Shown in pieces: positions 25,386 to 33,370 of a stretch of 57,103 nucleotides of DNA. The notes under the pieces are model-generated. The model worked only from the letters and a program-made list of their open reading frames with translations. It made no database searches and had not been told where the DNA came from. The first letter of the stretch is position 1. Every line of letters starts with the position of its first letter. This DNA is from Nocardiopsis sp. CC223A (lineage in GTDB: Bacteria > Actinomycetota > Actinomycetes > Streptosporangiales > Streptosporangiaceae): positions 1-57,103 of the forward strand of contig NZ_JASFDV010000039.1 of the NCBI RefSeq assembly GCF_030766825.1, in the 5' to 3' direction. A program made the position numbers and the translations under genes.

Positions 25386-25778
25386 TCACCGGAAGTCGTC
25401 GAGGGAGACGCCCATGGAGCGGAGGGTCTGTTCGACGTCCACTTCCCCGCGCATCACCGCAGCCGTGTCGACACCCTCGGGGGCGAAGGCGTCGTACGCC
25501 TCCGCGACCCGGTCCGACATCTTCCGCTGCGCGCGGTCGATCACCTCGACCAGCGTCGCACCCAGCTCCGCCGGGGCCATGCCCCGGTAGCCGTCGGTGT
25601 GGAACTTGAGCTCAGTCAGACGACCGGTCGCGTCGACCGTCGCCGTCACCAGCCTGTTCTTGGCCGTGACCTCTTCTGTTGCCGATTCCAGGCTTGCGCT
25701 TGCGTCCTCGATTTCCCTCATCGTCGTGTGAAGCCGTTCCAGTTCGGCCTCCATCTGCTCCCGCATCGATGAACTCAT
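25386..25778 (-). CDS. YbaB/EbfC-like protein in T7SS operon
   Basis: This 130-residue protein starts MSSSMREQMEAELERLHTT with a long amphipathic helix, followed by EVTAKNRLVTATVDATGRL and ELKFHTDGYRGMAPAELG, the strand-turn pattern of YbaB/EbfC proteins. Members occur in actinobacterial ESX loci (EspL-like). The ATG at 25778 has AAGGAGG about 9 nt upstream. The first 167 nt overlap, in another frame, the end of the upstream 986-residue gene. Codons in this stretch (GCA, AGC, TCA, CTT, GAA) are unlike the GC-ending codons of the neighbours, as expected under dual coding. Confidence 0.8.
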   Translation of the reverse strand: MSSSMREQMEAELERLHTTMREIEDASASLESATEEVTAKNRLVTATVDATGRLTELKFHTDGYRGMAPAELGATLVEVIDRAQRKMSDRVAEAYDAFAPEGVDTAAVMRGEVDVEQTLRSMGVSLDDFR

Positions 25779-28572
25779 GCCGCTGGGCCTCCTTCTTGGG
25801 CTGTCCCGGTACCGGCCGCCCGAGGACGGACCGCTGTTGACTGTTGTCGGTTCCCCAGACCTTCTCGTCCTCGGAGAGCCATGTGGTCCTGTTGCGGTCG
25901 CGGTTCTCGCCACCGCCACCGCCGCCCATACCGCCCGGCGGCATCATGGGCGGCATCATCGGTGAACCCATGCCGCCGGCGCCGTAGCCGCCCGCTCCGC
26001 CGGTGCCTCCCGCCGCCCCGCCCGCGCCGGCCTGGGCCTGCGTGCCGCCCGCGCCGGTGGGCGACGCGAACATGGCCGTGCGGTCGGAGGAGCCGCCACC
26101 GCCGCCGGACCCCGATCCGCCGCCGTCCGATCCGCCGTCCCCCTCGTACCGGGGGTAGTTGAGCCCGTTCGGCCCGCCGCTCTCGTACCGGGGGTAGTTC
26201 AGGCCCTCGGGCGGGGCGTCGAAACCGGTCTTGATCGCCTCGCCGGTCTCGGGGTCCACGGGATAGGGCAGACCGGTGTCGGGGTGGACCTCCGCAGGCC
26301 CCCCGGTGACGGGGTTGATCGGGTCGATGTCCTCCCAGGACGGGAAGTTGGTGTCCAGCCCGGGGGACCTGGGCGGGGTGAAGTCGGGTGTGACGGCTTC
26401 CCCGGTGATGGGGTCGATGGGGGCGACCTGGCCGGTGACCGGGTCGTAGTTGACGGGGAGCCCGGTGTCGGGGTTGTAGGGCCGCCCGGTGTCGGGGTCC
26501 ACCGGGTAGGGCTGCCCGGTGTCGGGGTCGATCGGCAGACCCGTCGCCGGGTCCATGTCCAGCCGTGTCCCCCCACCGTCGGTGATCGGCTCCCCGGTCA
26601 CCGGGTCGATCGGGTAGGGCAGGCCCGTCTCCGGGTCGTAGGTGATGGGCAGCCCGGCCTCCGGGGAGGCCGGCTGTCCGGTGATGGGGTCGATCGGCGC
26701 GACCTCTCCCGTCCCGGGGTCGAAGTTGATGGGGAGCCCGGTGTCGGGGTCGTAGGGCTGCCCGGTGTCGGGGTCCACCGGGTAGGGCTGCCCGGTGTCG
26801 GGGTCGATCGGCAGACCCGTCTCGGGGTCGATCTCCAGGCGTGTGGCCCCGTCGGGCGAGACGGGTTCGCCGGTGACGGGGTCGATCGGGGTGACCCGGC
26901 CCGTCTCGGGGTCGAAGTTGATGGGGAGCCCGGTGTCGGGGTCGTAGGGCTGCCCGGTCCCGGGGTCCACGGGGAAGGGACGGCCGGTGTCGGGGTTGAT
27001 CGGCAGACCCGTCTCGGGGTCCACCGTGAGGCCCGTGGGGGGCGGGAAGTCCGTGCCGGTGCCGTTCCCCCTGCCGCGGCCGTTGCCGGACCCGCCCGAC
27101 CCGGGGCCGTTGAAGCCCAGGGGCGGCGGGACCACCCCGTTCGGTCCGTTCTCGCCCGTGACCGGGAAGTCGGTGTCCATACCCGGGGGAGGGGAGACGC
27201 CATCGTTCCCCGACCCGGGGCCGGTGAGGTCGAGCGGCGGATTGGAGAATCCGCCGGGCGGGATCTCGCTGCCGGGAGGCGGGTCGCCCGCCCCCGGGAA
27301 GTCCGTGCTGAGCACGGGCGGGTTCTCGACGACGTCCTCCGGCCCACCGATGATCTCGGGGCCGGGACCGCCGCCGCCGTAGTTCGTCTCGTCCTCGGGA
27401 CCGCCGGTGTACGTTTCGGGGCCGTCGCCGGGGTCCTCGTAGTTCAGCTCGGGCGGGCCCTCGCCGGAGGGTCCGTCGCCCCAGTCGAAGTCGATCTCCT
27501 GTGGGCCGGGCGGGCCGTCGCCCCAGTCGAAGTCGATCTCCAGCGGATCGGGCGGGCCGTCGCCCCCGCCGCCGTAGGGATTGTCGATGTCGTTGATGTC
27601 GGGGATCATCTCGAAGGGGATGTCCCCCTCGGGCGTCTCGATCGGGTCCAGGCTGGTGAACGCGCCCCCGTACCTGGCGTTCATGCTGTTGTACAGGTCG
27701 TTGGCGGCGTCGATGACCCCCTGGAAACCTTTCTGCCAGCGGTGCTTCAGCTCCTGGTTGACGTTGTAGTCGGTGATGGAGTCCCCGACGATCCCCATGA
27801 CCGAGTCGTTGATGCGGATACGGAACTGGCCGCGCGGGGAGTACCACTCCTCGCTGCCCGCGGACACGTGGAAATACCAGTCGTCCAGGATCCGGCCCAT
27901 CCCGGTCGCGGGGTTGCCGAGTGCCTGTTCCACCGCCAGTTGCAGCTTCTCGGCCGCGCTCTTCACCGGGGCCAGGATGTCGTCGATGGCGTCGTGGTTG
28001 TTCTTGACGTCGTCCCTGAGCTGCTCCAGCCGGGCCCCGAAGTCGTACAGGCGCGCCGCGTAGGCCGAGGCCGCGGCCCCCGTCATGGGGCCCTCGGGGA
28101 CGTCGAGCTCGTTGTACGCCTTGTACATGTTCTCGCTCTGGTCCCCCAGGACCGTGATGAGGCTGTTGAGGTTGCCGATGAGTTCGCCGACGGGCTGCCA
28201 GTGGAAGGTGGACGATCCCGCGCCGTTGATGGAGTTGGGGATGACGGTCGCCAGTTTGGCCAGCGCCTCCCGGAACTTCCACTCAACGGATCCGGGGCCG
28301 CTCCAGAGCTCCTCCTGCATGGTGTATCCGGCGTAGTCCCAGCCGTCCCAGGCCCAGAACCCCGGGTCGGGCGACAGGTAGCGCCACCAGCGGTTCATCT
28401 CCCCGAACTCGAAGCCGACGAACCATTTCGTGGTCCTCGCGAAGTGGTACCGGCCCCCGTCCACCCATTTCACATCGGGGCCGATGATGGTGTTGACGCT
28501 GGGCATCGGGGGATAGGTACCGTCTTCGTCGGCGTCTGCGACGATGTTCATGATCTGGTGAAGCGGTGGCAC
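25612..28572 (-). CDS. Large T7SS-associated protein with DPxTG repeat region
   Basis: This 986-residue protein has an N-terminal helical domain of about 350 residues, rich in Trp (EFGEMNRWWRYLSPD, HWYF-like segments) with long helices such as YDFGARLEQLRDDVKNNHD, reminiscent of T7SS substrate N-domains. A Gly/Pro/Asp linker with the repeated phrase DFDWGDGPPGPQE follows, then a DPxTG tandem repeat region, a Gly-rich stretch (GGAGGYGAGGMGSPMMPP), and WLSEDEKVWGTDN near the end. GTG at 28572 has AGGAGG 4 nt upstream. The last 55 codons overlap the YbaB-like gene. In the alternative frame a stop would give a classic ATGA overlap, so the true C-terminus is uncertain. Confidence 0.8.
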   Translation of the reverse strand: MPPLHQIMNIVADADEDGTYPPMPSVNTIIGPDVKWVDGGRYHFARTTKWFVGFEFGEMNRWWRYLSPDPGFWAWDGWDYAGYTMQEELWSGPGSVEWKFREALAKLATVIPNSINGAGSSTFHWQPVGELIGNLNSLITVLGDQSENMYKAYNELDVPEGPMTGAAASAYAARLYDFGARLEQLRDDVKNNHDAIDDILAPVKSAAEKLQLAVEQALGNPATGMGRILDDWYFHVSAGSEEWYSPRGQFRIRINDSVMGIVGDSITDYNVNQELKHRWQKGFQGVIDAANDLYNSMNARYGGAFTSLDPIETPEGDIPFEMIPDINDIDNPYGGGGDGPPDPLEIDFDWGDGPPGPQEIDFDWGDGPSGEGPPELNYEDPGDGPETYTGGPEDETNYGGGGPGPEIIGGPEDVVENPPVLSTDFPGAGDPPPGSEIPPGGFSNPPLDLTGPGSGNDGVSPPPGMDTDFPVTGENGPNGVVPPPLGFNGPGSGGSGNGRGRGNGTGTDFPPPTGLTVDPETGLPINPDTGRPFPVDPGTGQPYDPDTGLPINFDPETGRVTPIDPVTGEPVSPDGATRLEIDPETGLPIDPDTGQPYPVDPDTGQPYDPDTGLPINFDPGTGEVAPIDPITGQPASPEAGLPITYDPETGLPYPIDPVTGEPITDGGGTRLDMDPATGLPIDPDTGQPYPVDPDTGRPYNPDTGLPVNYDPVTGQVAPIDPITGEAVTPDFTPPRSPGLDTNFPSWEDIDPINPVTGGPAEVHPDTGLPYPVDPETGEAIKTGFDAPPEGLNYPRYESGGPNGLNYPRYEGDGGSDGGGSGSGGGGGSSDRTAMFASPTGAGGTQAQAGAGGAAGGTGGAGGYGAGGMGSPMMPPMMPPGGMGGGGGGENRDRNRTTWLSEDEKVWGTDNSQQRSVLGRPVPGQPKKEAQRHEFIDAGADGGRTGTASHDDEGNRGRKRKPGIGNRRGHGQEQAGDGDGRRDRSSD
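26225..27050 (-). repeat. In-frame DPxTG repeat block
   Basis: DNA repeats encode units such as VDPDTGQPYDPDTGLPIN, DPETGLPIDPDTGQPYPV and IDPITGEPVTP. The marker CGGCAGACCC recurs at 26533, 26809 and 27001 (spacings 276 and 192 nt, both multiples of three). The block encodes about 270 residues in the 986-residue protein. Confidence 0.9.
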
Positions 28573-28614
28573 GAGTCCTCCTTCGATCCGGGGGCCGACA
28601 ACACGGGGCGGGGT

Positions 28615-30975
28615 TCAGGGGGTAGGTGTGTCGGATCCCCCGGCGGAGGGGCTTCCGATGAGGTAGATGACCTGGCTGGCGGTCAGCGCCTGGCCCTCCT
28701 CCAGCTCCTTGAACGCCTCCGCGTTCCTTTCGAGGCGTTCGATGATCTTGTCGAGTTCGTCCTGGAGGTCGTCGAGGATCCCGTACAGCTGGCCCATGGA
28801 GCCGTCGAGCTTGGCAGGCAGCCCGTTCCCCGGTGTCGGCAGGAGGGAGGTGTCGCCCAAGCGCGTGACGCTGGCCCCCTGCCCACCCGAGCTCTCGTAG
28901 GCGGCGTACTTGGGGCGGTGCGTCTTCAGGGCGTTGCGCAGTGGGAGGACGTAGTTCGACTGGAACTGGTTCAGCTTGTCGACGTCGATCCGGGTGCCCT
29001 CTTCCGAGGAGTTCCCGCTGCCGCCGCTCTGGTCTCCGGAGTCCTCGCCTCCGTCGCCTCCGGTCCCCTCGTCCTCTTCGTCCTCGTCCTCGCCCTCTTC
29101 ATCCTCGTCCTCTTCGTCCTCCTCGTCTTCGCTCCCTTCTCCGCCGCCTCCGGACTCTTCGTCCTCGTCCTCGTCCGTGTCTTCTTCGTCCGTGTCCTCC
29201 TCGTCCTCCTCGTCTCCGCCGCCGCCGTTCCCCTGGCCTTGGGTGCCCTCGGGTTCGGGTGCGGGGCGTGGGTGGTATTCGGAGGTGTGGTCGTCGGTGA
29301 TGAGGTCGTCGGGTGTGTCCTCGTTCTCGGTGTCCTCTCCGCTGCCTTCGCCGCCGCCTCCGCCGCCGTTCCCCTGACCTTGGGTGTCCTCGGGTTCGGG
29401 TACAAGGCGTCTGTGGGGCTTGGAGGTGTGGTCGTCGTCCTCGGTGTCCTCTCCGTTGCCTTCGCCGCCGCCTCCGCCGCCGTTCCCTTGGCCTTGGGTG
29501 TCCTCGGGTTCGGGTGCGGGGCGTGGGTGGTGCTCGGAGGTGTGGTCGTCGGGGATGAGGTCGTCGGGTGCGTCGTCGTCCTCGGTGTCCTCTCCGTTGC
29601 CTTCGCCGTCTCCTCCGCCGCCGTTCCCTTGGCCTTGGGTGTCCTCGGGTTCGGGTGCGGGGCGTGGGTGGTGCTCGGAGGTGTGGTCGTCGGGGATGAG
29701 GTCGTCGGGTGTGTCCTCGTCCTCGGTTCCCGCCTCGTCCCGGTCCGTGCCCCCGGGTACCGAGCCGACCGGCACGCCTCCGGAACCACCCGAGTCGCCG
29801 CCCGGGCGGTCGTGCTCACCCTCCTGGTCCGGACCGGTGCCCTCTTCGTCTCCGGCGGGGCGGTCGGTGTCCTCCTCGCCGTCCTCCTCCCCGGCGGGGC
29901 GGTCGGACCCCTCTTCGTCCTCCTCGTCTCCTGCGGGGTGGTCGGCGTCCTCCTCGCCCTCTTGGTCCTCGTCCACCGGCTCGATGGTGATCAGGCCGGT
30001 CTCGGGGTCGACCGAGACGGTGCCGTCCCCGGGGTCGACCGAGACCTCCCCGGTCTCGCCGTCCATGACGATGTTCAGGTCGCCGATCTCGATGGTCACG
30101 TCCGCGAACTCGCCCTTGACGGGGTTCACGTCCAGAGTGCCCGTGGCCGGGTCGATCACCATCGTCAGGCCGCCGGCCTCGACGGTGATCGGCGGCGAGT
30201 CGGGGCCGAGGGGGACGTTCTCGTCGGACGGCTCGATCCGGATCGCACCGTTCTCGGGGCCGACCGTGATGTGCAGGTCCTCGGCGAGGATGACGGTCTC
30301 GCCCGTCTCGGGGTCCACGGTGACCACCGGGCCGACGGCGCCCGCGGCGTCCCCGGTACCGGTGTTGACGAGTTCGCCCTCGACCGGGGCCGAGATCGGC
30401 ATCGCTTCGATGGGCTCGATCCCCTCCTGGACCGGTTCCAGGGTCGCGGGCAGCGACTCGGCGAGGGGGATCCCCTCCGACACCGGCATGGGCTCGGCGA
30501 GATCGGAGGGCTCGGGATCGCGGACGGACACGACGTGCACCACGGGCTGGAGGGGCTCCGAGAGCGGTTCGGTGACCACACCCTCGGTGGAGCCCTCCAC
30601 GGACGCCGGCACGTTCTCGCCGGCCGGTTCGATCAGGCGCTCCTGCACCCTCTGGCCCACCAGGAGCGGGGAGCCCTCCGTCGAGGCCCCCATCACCACG
30701 ACCCCGTCCCGGACGGCCACGGAGGAGGGCGCCTCGGGGTCGATGAGGACCCGCTCGTCCGAGGTGTCGACCTCCATCGTCCCGGACCGGTTGGTCATCG
30801 TGAGGAGACCGGTCGCCAGGTTGAGGCTGAGCGGTGCCCCCACCGAACCGGTCGTCGAGGTGCTCTCCTGCGCGGTCAGTGTGGTGAGGAGTTCCGCCTG
30901 CTCCTCCTCACCCTCGGCGGGGTCCTCCGGCTCACCGGAGAGTGCTGAACGGAAGTCGTACTGCGATGCGGACAC
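28615..30975 (-). CDS. Acidic repeat-rich T7SS-associated protein with C-terminal helical domain
   Basis: This protein is about 786 residues. The N-terminal third contains strand-like repeats (VTVDPETGETVILAEDLHI, GEVSVDPGDGTVSVDPETG) suggestive of a beta-solenoid. It is followed by an extremely acidic, Gly-rich region with four 47-residue-type repeats (DDLIPDDHTSEHHPRPAPE), a run of Glu/Asp, and a C-terminal helical domain of about 150 residues (IDVDKLNQFQSNYVLPLRN, GILDDLQDELDKIIERLER) resembling a WXG100-like hairpin. GTG at 30975 has AAGGAG at 9-nt spacing; GTG at 30981 is only 3 nt from that site, so I prefer the former. No catalytic motif is visible. A surface or secreted structural protein is my guess. 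Confidence 0.78.
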   Translation of the reverse strand: MSASQYDFRSALSGEPEDPAEGEEEQAELLTTLTAQESTSTTGSVGAPLSLNLATGLLTMTNRSGTMEVDTSDERVLIDPEAPSSVAVRDGVVVMGASTEGSPLLVGQRVQERLIEPAGENVPASVEGSTEGVVTEPLSEPLQPVVHVVSVRDPEPSDLAEPMPVSEGIPLAESLPATLEPVQEGIEPIEAMPISAPVEGELVNTGTGDAAGAVGPVVTVDPETGETVILAEDLHITVGPENGAIRIEPSDENVPLGPDSPPITVEAGGLTMVIDPATGTLDVNPVKGEFADVTIEIGDLNIVMDGETGEVSVDPGDGTVSVDPETGLITIEPVDEDQEGEEDADHPAGDEEDEEGSDRPAGEEDGEEDTDRPAGDEEGTGPDQEGEHDRPGGDSGGSGGVPVGSVPGGTDRDEAGTEDEDTPDDLIPDDHTSEHHPRPAPEPEDTQGQGNGGGGDGEGNGEDTEDDDAPDDLIPDDHTSEHHPRPAPEPEDTQGQGNGGGGGGEGNGEDTEDDDHTSKPHRRLVPEPEDTQGQGNGGGGGGEGSGEDTENEDTPDDLITDDHTSEYHPRPAPEPEGTQGQGNGGGGDEEDEEDTDEEDTDEDEDEESGGGGEGSEDEEDEEDEDEEGEDEDEEDEGTGGDGGEDSGDQSGGSGNSSEEGTRIDVDKLNQFQSNYVLPLRNALKTHRPKYAAYESSGGQGASVTRLGDTSLLPTPGNGLPAKLDGSMGQLYGILDDLQDELDKIIERLERNAEAFKELEEGQALTASQVIYLIGSPSAGGSDTPTP
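29240..29745 (-). repeat. 141-bp in-frame repeats (four units, one shortened)
   Basis: The marker GGAGGTGTGGTCGTC recurs near 29281, 29422, 29536 and 29677. Spacings are 141, 114 and 141 nt, all multiples of three. Units encode DDLIPDDHTSEHHPRPAPE followed by PEDTQGQGNGGGG. Confidence 0.9.
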
Positions 30976-31066
30976 GTTCACTGTCTCCTTGCCGCCCGTA
31001 CGGGGGCGTCAATCCGAACTCGGGAGAGGGGCCGGACCCGGTGACGGTCGGGCCCGGCCCCGGGAC

Positions 31067-31090
31067 GGGGCAGGGGACGGGGCCTGCCCC
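31067..31090 (-). terminator. Possible hairpin between WXG100-size gene and acidic repeat gene
   Basis: GGGGCAGG and CCTGCCCC form an 8-bp stem with an 8-nt loop inside the 181-nt gap. It may act as a partial terminator that lowers expression of the downstream genes. No coding sequence is seen in this gap. Confidence 0.4.
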
Positions 31091-31156
31091 GCCGACAGGA
31101 GGGGCCTCGCCGGGCCGACGGTCGCATCCGTACCGGTCCGGCTCACGGCCGGGGGG

Positions 31157-31453
31157 TCACAGGAGCGCGGACCAGTTCATCGCCTCGTTGCGGTCCGTCC
31201 CCGAGTAGTTGTTGCGGATGTCGTTCAGGGCGTTCTGCGCCTTGCCCAGCAGGAGGCGCATGTCGGCGACGTTGAGGCGCCAGGACTTCACCTTCGCCTC
31301 GTAGCTCTCCTTGGCGGCACCTTCGAGGTCGTCGAGGACGACGCGCATCTTGGCGTCGAGTTCCTCGATCCGCCGGGCGACCGCCTCGGTCTGCTGCCCC
31401 AGCTCCATGGTCGCGTCGTCGACAAGGCCGTAGCTGACATCGAATCCGTTCAT
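31157..31453 (-). CDS. WXG100-family-like secreted protein
   Basis: This 98-residue two-helix protein has first helix VDDATMELGQQTEAVARR, a central KSWRLNV replacing the canonical W-x-G turn, second helix ADMRLLLGKAQNALNDIRN, and C-terminal YSGTD matching the YxxxD/E T7SS secretion motif. The ATG at 31453 follows AGGTGG. It lies next to a canonical WXG100 protein, so the two probably form the EsxA/EsxB-like heterodimer. Confidence 0.85.
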   Translation of the reverse strand: MNGFDVSYGLVDDATMELGQQTEAVARRIEELDAKMRVVLDDLEGAAKESYEAKVKSWRLNVADMRLLLGKAQNALNDIRNNYSGTDRNEAMNWSALL

Positions 31454-31497
31454 GGATCCACCTCTTCCCTGTGGGGGTTCGTCTGGGGGACTGCTCC

Positions 31498-31523
31498 GCC
31501 CGCGCGCCGTCTCGCGCGCGGGC
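31498..31523 (-). terminator. Stable hairpin between the two WXG100-size genes
   Basis: GCCCGCGCG and CGCGCGGGC form a perfect 9-bp stem with an 8-nt loop in the 118-nt intergenic gap. It could be an mRNA processing or stability element setting the ratio of the two small proteins. Confidence 0.4.
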
Positions 31524-31571
31524 CGCCCCGCGGCCGCGGCCGTCCGGTCCGGCACGGCCCGCGGCCCGGGG

Positions 31572-31895
31572 TCATCCGGCCTGGTTCGGGTTCAGGTCGT
31601 CCATCCAGCGCGAGCCGGTCAGGACGGCCTCGTCCTCGACGTTGTGCATGGCCTGCACGGTGCCGCCGAAGGTGCCGATCATCTGGTTCATGTCGTTGGT
31701 GATGAGCCGCAGCTCCTCCAGCCAGCCCACCAGCGCCTCGCTGTAGCGGTTGGAGGCGGCGCCCTGCCAGGAGCCGCGGAGCTGGTCACGGGTGTTGTCG
31801 ACGTTCTGGTAGATGCTGTTGCACCCGGTGTGGGCCTCCTGCATCGCCTCCTGGGCGATCCGGTTGGCCTCGTCTGTACTCCGTGTTCTCGACAT
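31572..31895 (-). CDS. WXG100-family secreted protein (EsxA/EsxB-like)
   Basis: This 107-residue protein has the helix-turn-helix hairpin, with the motif LRGSWQGAASNRY providing the canonical W-x-G turn near residue 43. The first helix includes EANRIAQEAMQEAH and the second LVGWLEELRLITNDMNQM. The ATG at 31895 has AAGGAGAGG upstream. It is encoded 25 nt after eccB. Confidence 0.93.
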   Translation of the reverse strand: MSRTRSTDEANRIAQEAMQEAHTGCNSIYQNVDNTRDQLRGSWQGAASNRYSEALVGWLEELRLITNDMNQMIGTFGGTVQAMHNVEDEAVLTGSRWMDDLNPNQAG

Positions 31896-31920
31896 GTTCC
31901 TCTCCTTGGTGATGGGGTCG

Positions 31921-33369
31921 TCAGGGGCAGGAGCTGCCCCCGCTCGGTGGGGAGGCCGCCAGGGGGAGCGATGCCGCCTCCTGGCTCAGCAGGGGTCCGG
32001 TGGGCAGCAGCCTGAGCAGCGAGGTCGGCAGCGGGGCCGCCTCCTCCTCCGTGTAGCCCAGCGCCGCCAGCGCCTCGGTGTCCGCGACCGGGTACTTGGC
32101 CGCGTTGTCGGTCACGACGTAATAGGTGGGGGTGGTCGCGGTTCCGGAGACCGGGACCGCGGCCACCACCCCGCCCTGCCCGGCGGGGATGCCCACGAGG
32201 TCGGGGGTGGGGCAGCCCGCCTGCACGAAGGGGCGGTCCGCAACGGGCCACGCCGCGATCCCGGCCGGGGGCTCCATGGTCATGTCCATCGATCCGTCCC
32301 GGTCCCAGCGCAGGCAGGGCACCCCCGGCCCCACCTCCAGGGGCTCGGGCGGGGCCGCGGGGAGTCCTTCGGCCTCGGCCGCCATGACCGGTTCCGGGGC
32401 GAGGTTGTCGTGCACCTCGGCCGCGGGGAGCGCGACGGCCTCGGGGGGCGAGCCGTCGTAGGCGGGGCCCGACACCTCCTTGTCGCCGAGCAGCAGCAGG
32501 GACTGGGTGAGCGTCAGGGCTTCGAGCCCGTCCCGGGTGAGGAGGTAGTGCTGGTCCTCCTGGCCGGGGGTGGAGACGGCGAAGACCTGGCCCACGGTCC
32601 GCGGGGCGCCCGCCAGTTCGGGGCCCTGCTCACCGGCACCGGACACGGCCGGGGCCACCAGGTCCGGCCCCTCGGGGACGGCGTTGAGGAAGGAGGGGTT
32701 CACCGGCAGCGCGGGGGTCGTGCCGTAGCCCAGGGCCTGGAGGCCGCCGGCCTCCTCGTCGAGGCGCAGCCGCGTGCCCATCCACAGCAGGTGCTCCGTT
32801 CCGTCCGGGGCGACCAGGAGGACGCCGTCGCGGGGTCCGGTGGTCCACGGCTCGGGCGCCTCGCCCACCACCAGGGCGGTCCTGCCCCTGCGGTCCTCGC
32901 CGTCCCCGGAGGGTTCCACGGCGCACAGCCGCCACGTCCCCCACGTCCCGCTCTCGGGAAGGGCGTCGGGGGCCCCGGAGATCCCGATGGGCCCGCCCAT
33001 GGGGACCCCCTCCAGGGACCGGGGGGAGACGAGGCTGGTCGTGGCCCCCTCGCCGAGCACCAGCCGCGCCGACGCGAGGTTGGCCACGGGGCGCAGCTCG
33101 CCGCCGGAGTACAGGTACGTCGCGCCGCCGTCGCGGGCGACCACGATGCGCCCCTCCTGCCGCCAGGACGTGGCCCCGCCGGGGAAGATCAGGCCGAAGA
33201 CGAGGAATCCGATGCACAGCAGCGCGCCGATGGCCAGGCCGATGTAGGAGCCCGTGCGCGTGCGGCGCATCGGGGCGTCCACCGCGTCGGGGTCCGCTTC
33301 CAGCATCGCCGTGCCCAGACGGCCCACGGTGAAGTTGTAGGCCATCACCCGGTCGCGTCGCGACTGCAT
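31921..33369 (-). CDS. eccB: Type VII secretion protein EccB
   Basis: This 482-residue protein opens MQSRRDRVMAYNFTVGRL, the conserved EccB cytoplasmic head, then has one membrane helix (about residues 42-66, ending LVFGLIFPGG). The large extracytoplasmic R-domain follows with GRIVVARDGGATYLYSGGELRPVANLASARLVLG (read in pieces) and paired cysteines. EccB is a core structural subunit of the T7SS membrane complex. The ATG at 33369 is 1 nt after the eccD stop, consistent with tight coupling. Confidence 0.96.
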   Translation of the reverse strand: MQSRRDRVMAYNFTVGRLGTAMLEADPDAVDAPMRRTRTGSYIGLAIGALLCIGFLVFGLIFPGGATSWRQEGRIVVARDGGATYLYSGGELRPVANLASARLVLGEGATTSLVSPRSLEGVPMGGPIGISGAPDALPESGTWGTWRLCAVEPSGDGEDRRGRTALVVGEAPEPWTTGPRDGVLLVAPDGTEHLLWMGTRLRLDEEAGGLQALGYGTTPALPVNPSFLNAVPEGPDLVAPAVSGAGEQGPELAGAPRTVGQVFAVSTPGQEDQHYLLTRDGLEALTLTQSLLLLGDKEVSGPAYDGSPPEAVALPAAEVHDNLAPEPVMAAEAEGLPAAPPEPLEVGPGVPCLRWDRDGSMDMTMEPPAGIAAWPVADRPFVQAGCPTPDLVGIPAGQGGVVAAVPVSGTATTPTYYVVTDNAAKYPVADTEALAALGYTEEEAAPLPTSLLRLLPTGPLLSQEAASLPLAASPPSGGSSCP

Positions 33370-33370
33370 G

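Noticed and set aside
26284..30948. Plus-strand open frame of about 1,550 codons opposite the repeat-rich T7SS genes
   Set aside because: Its apparent repeats mirror the DPxTG and acidic repeats on the minus strand. It has no ribosome site or recognisable domain.
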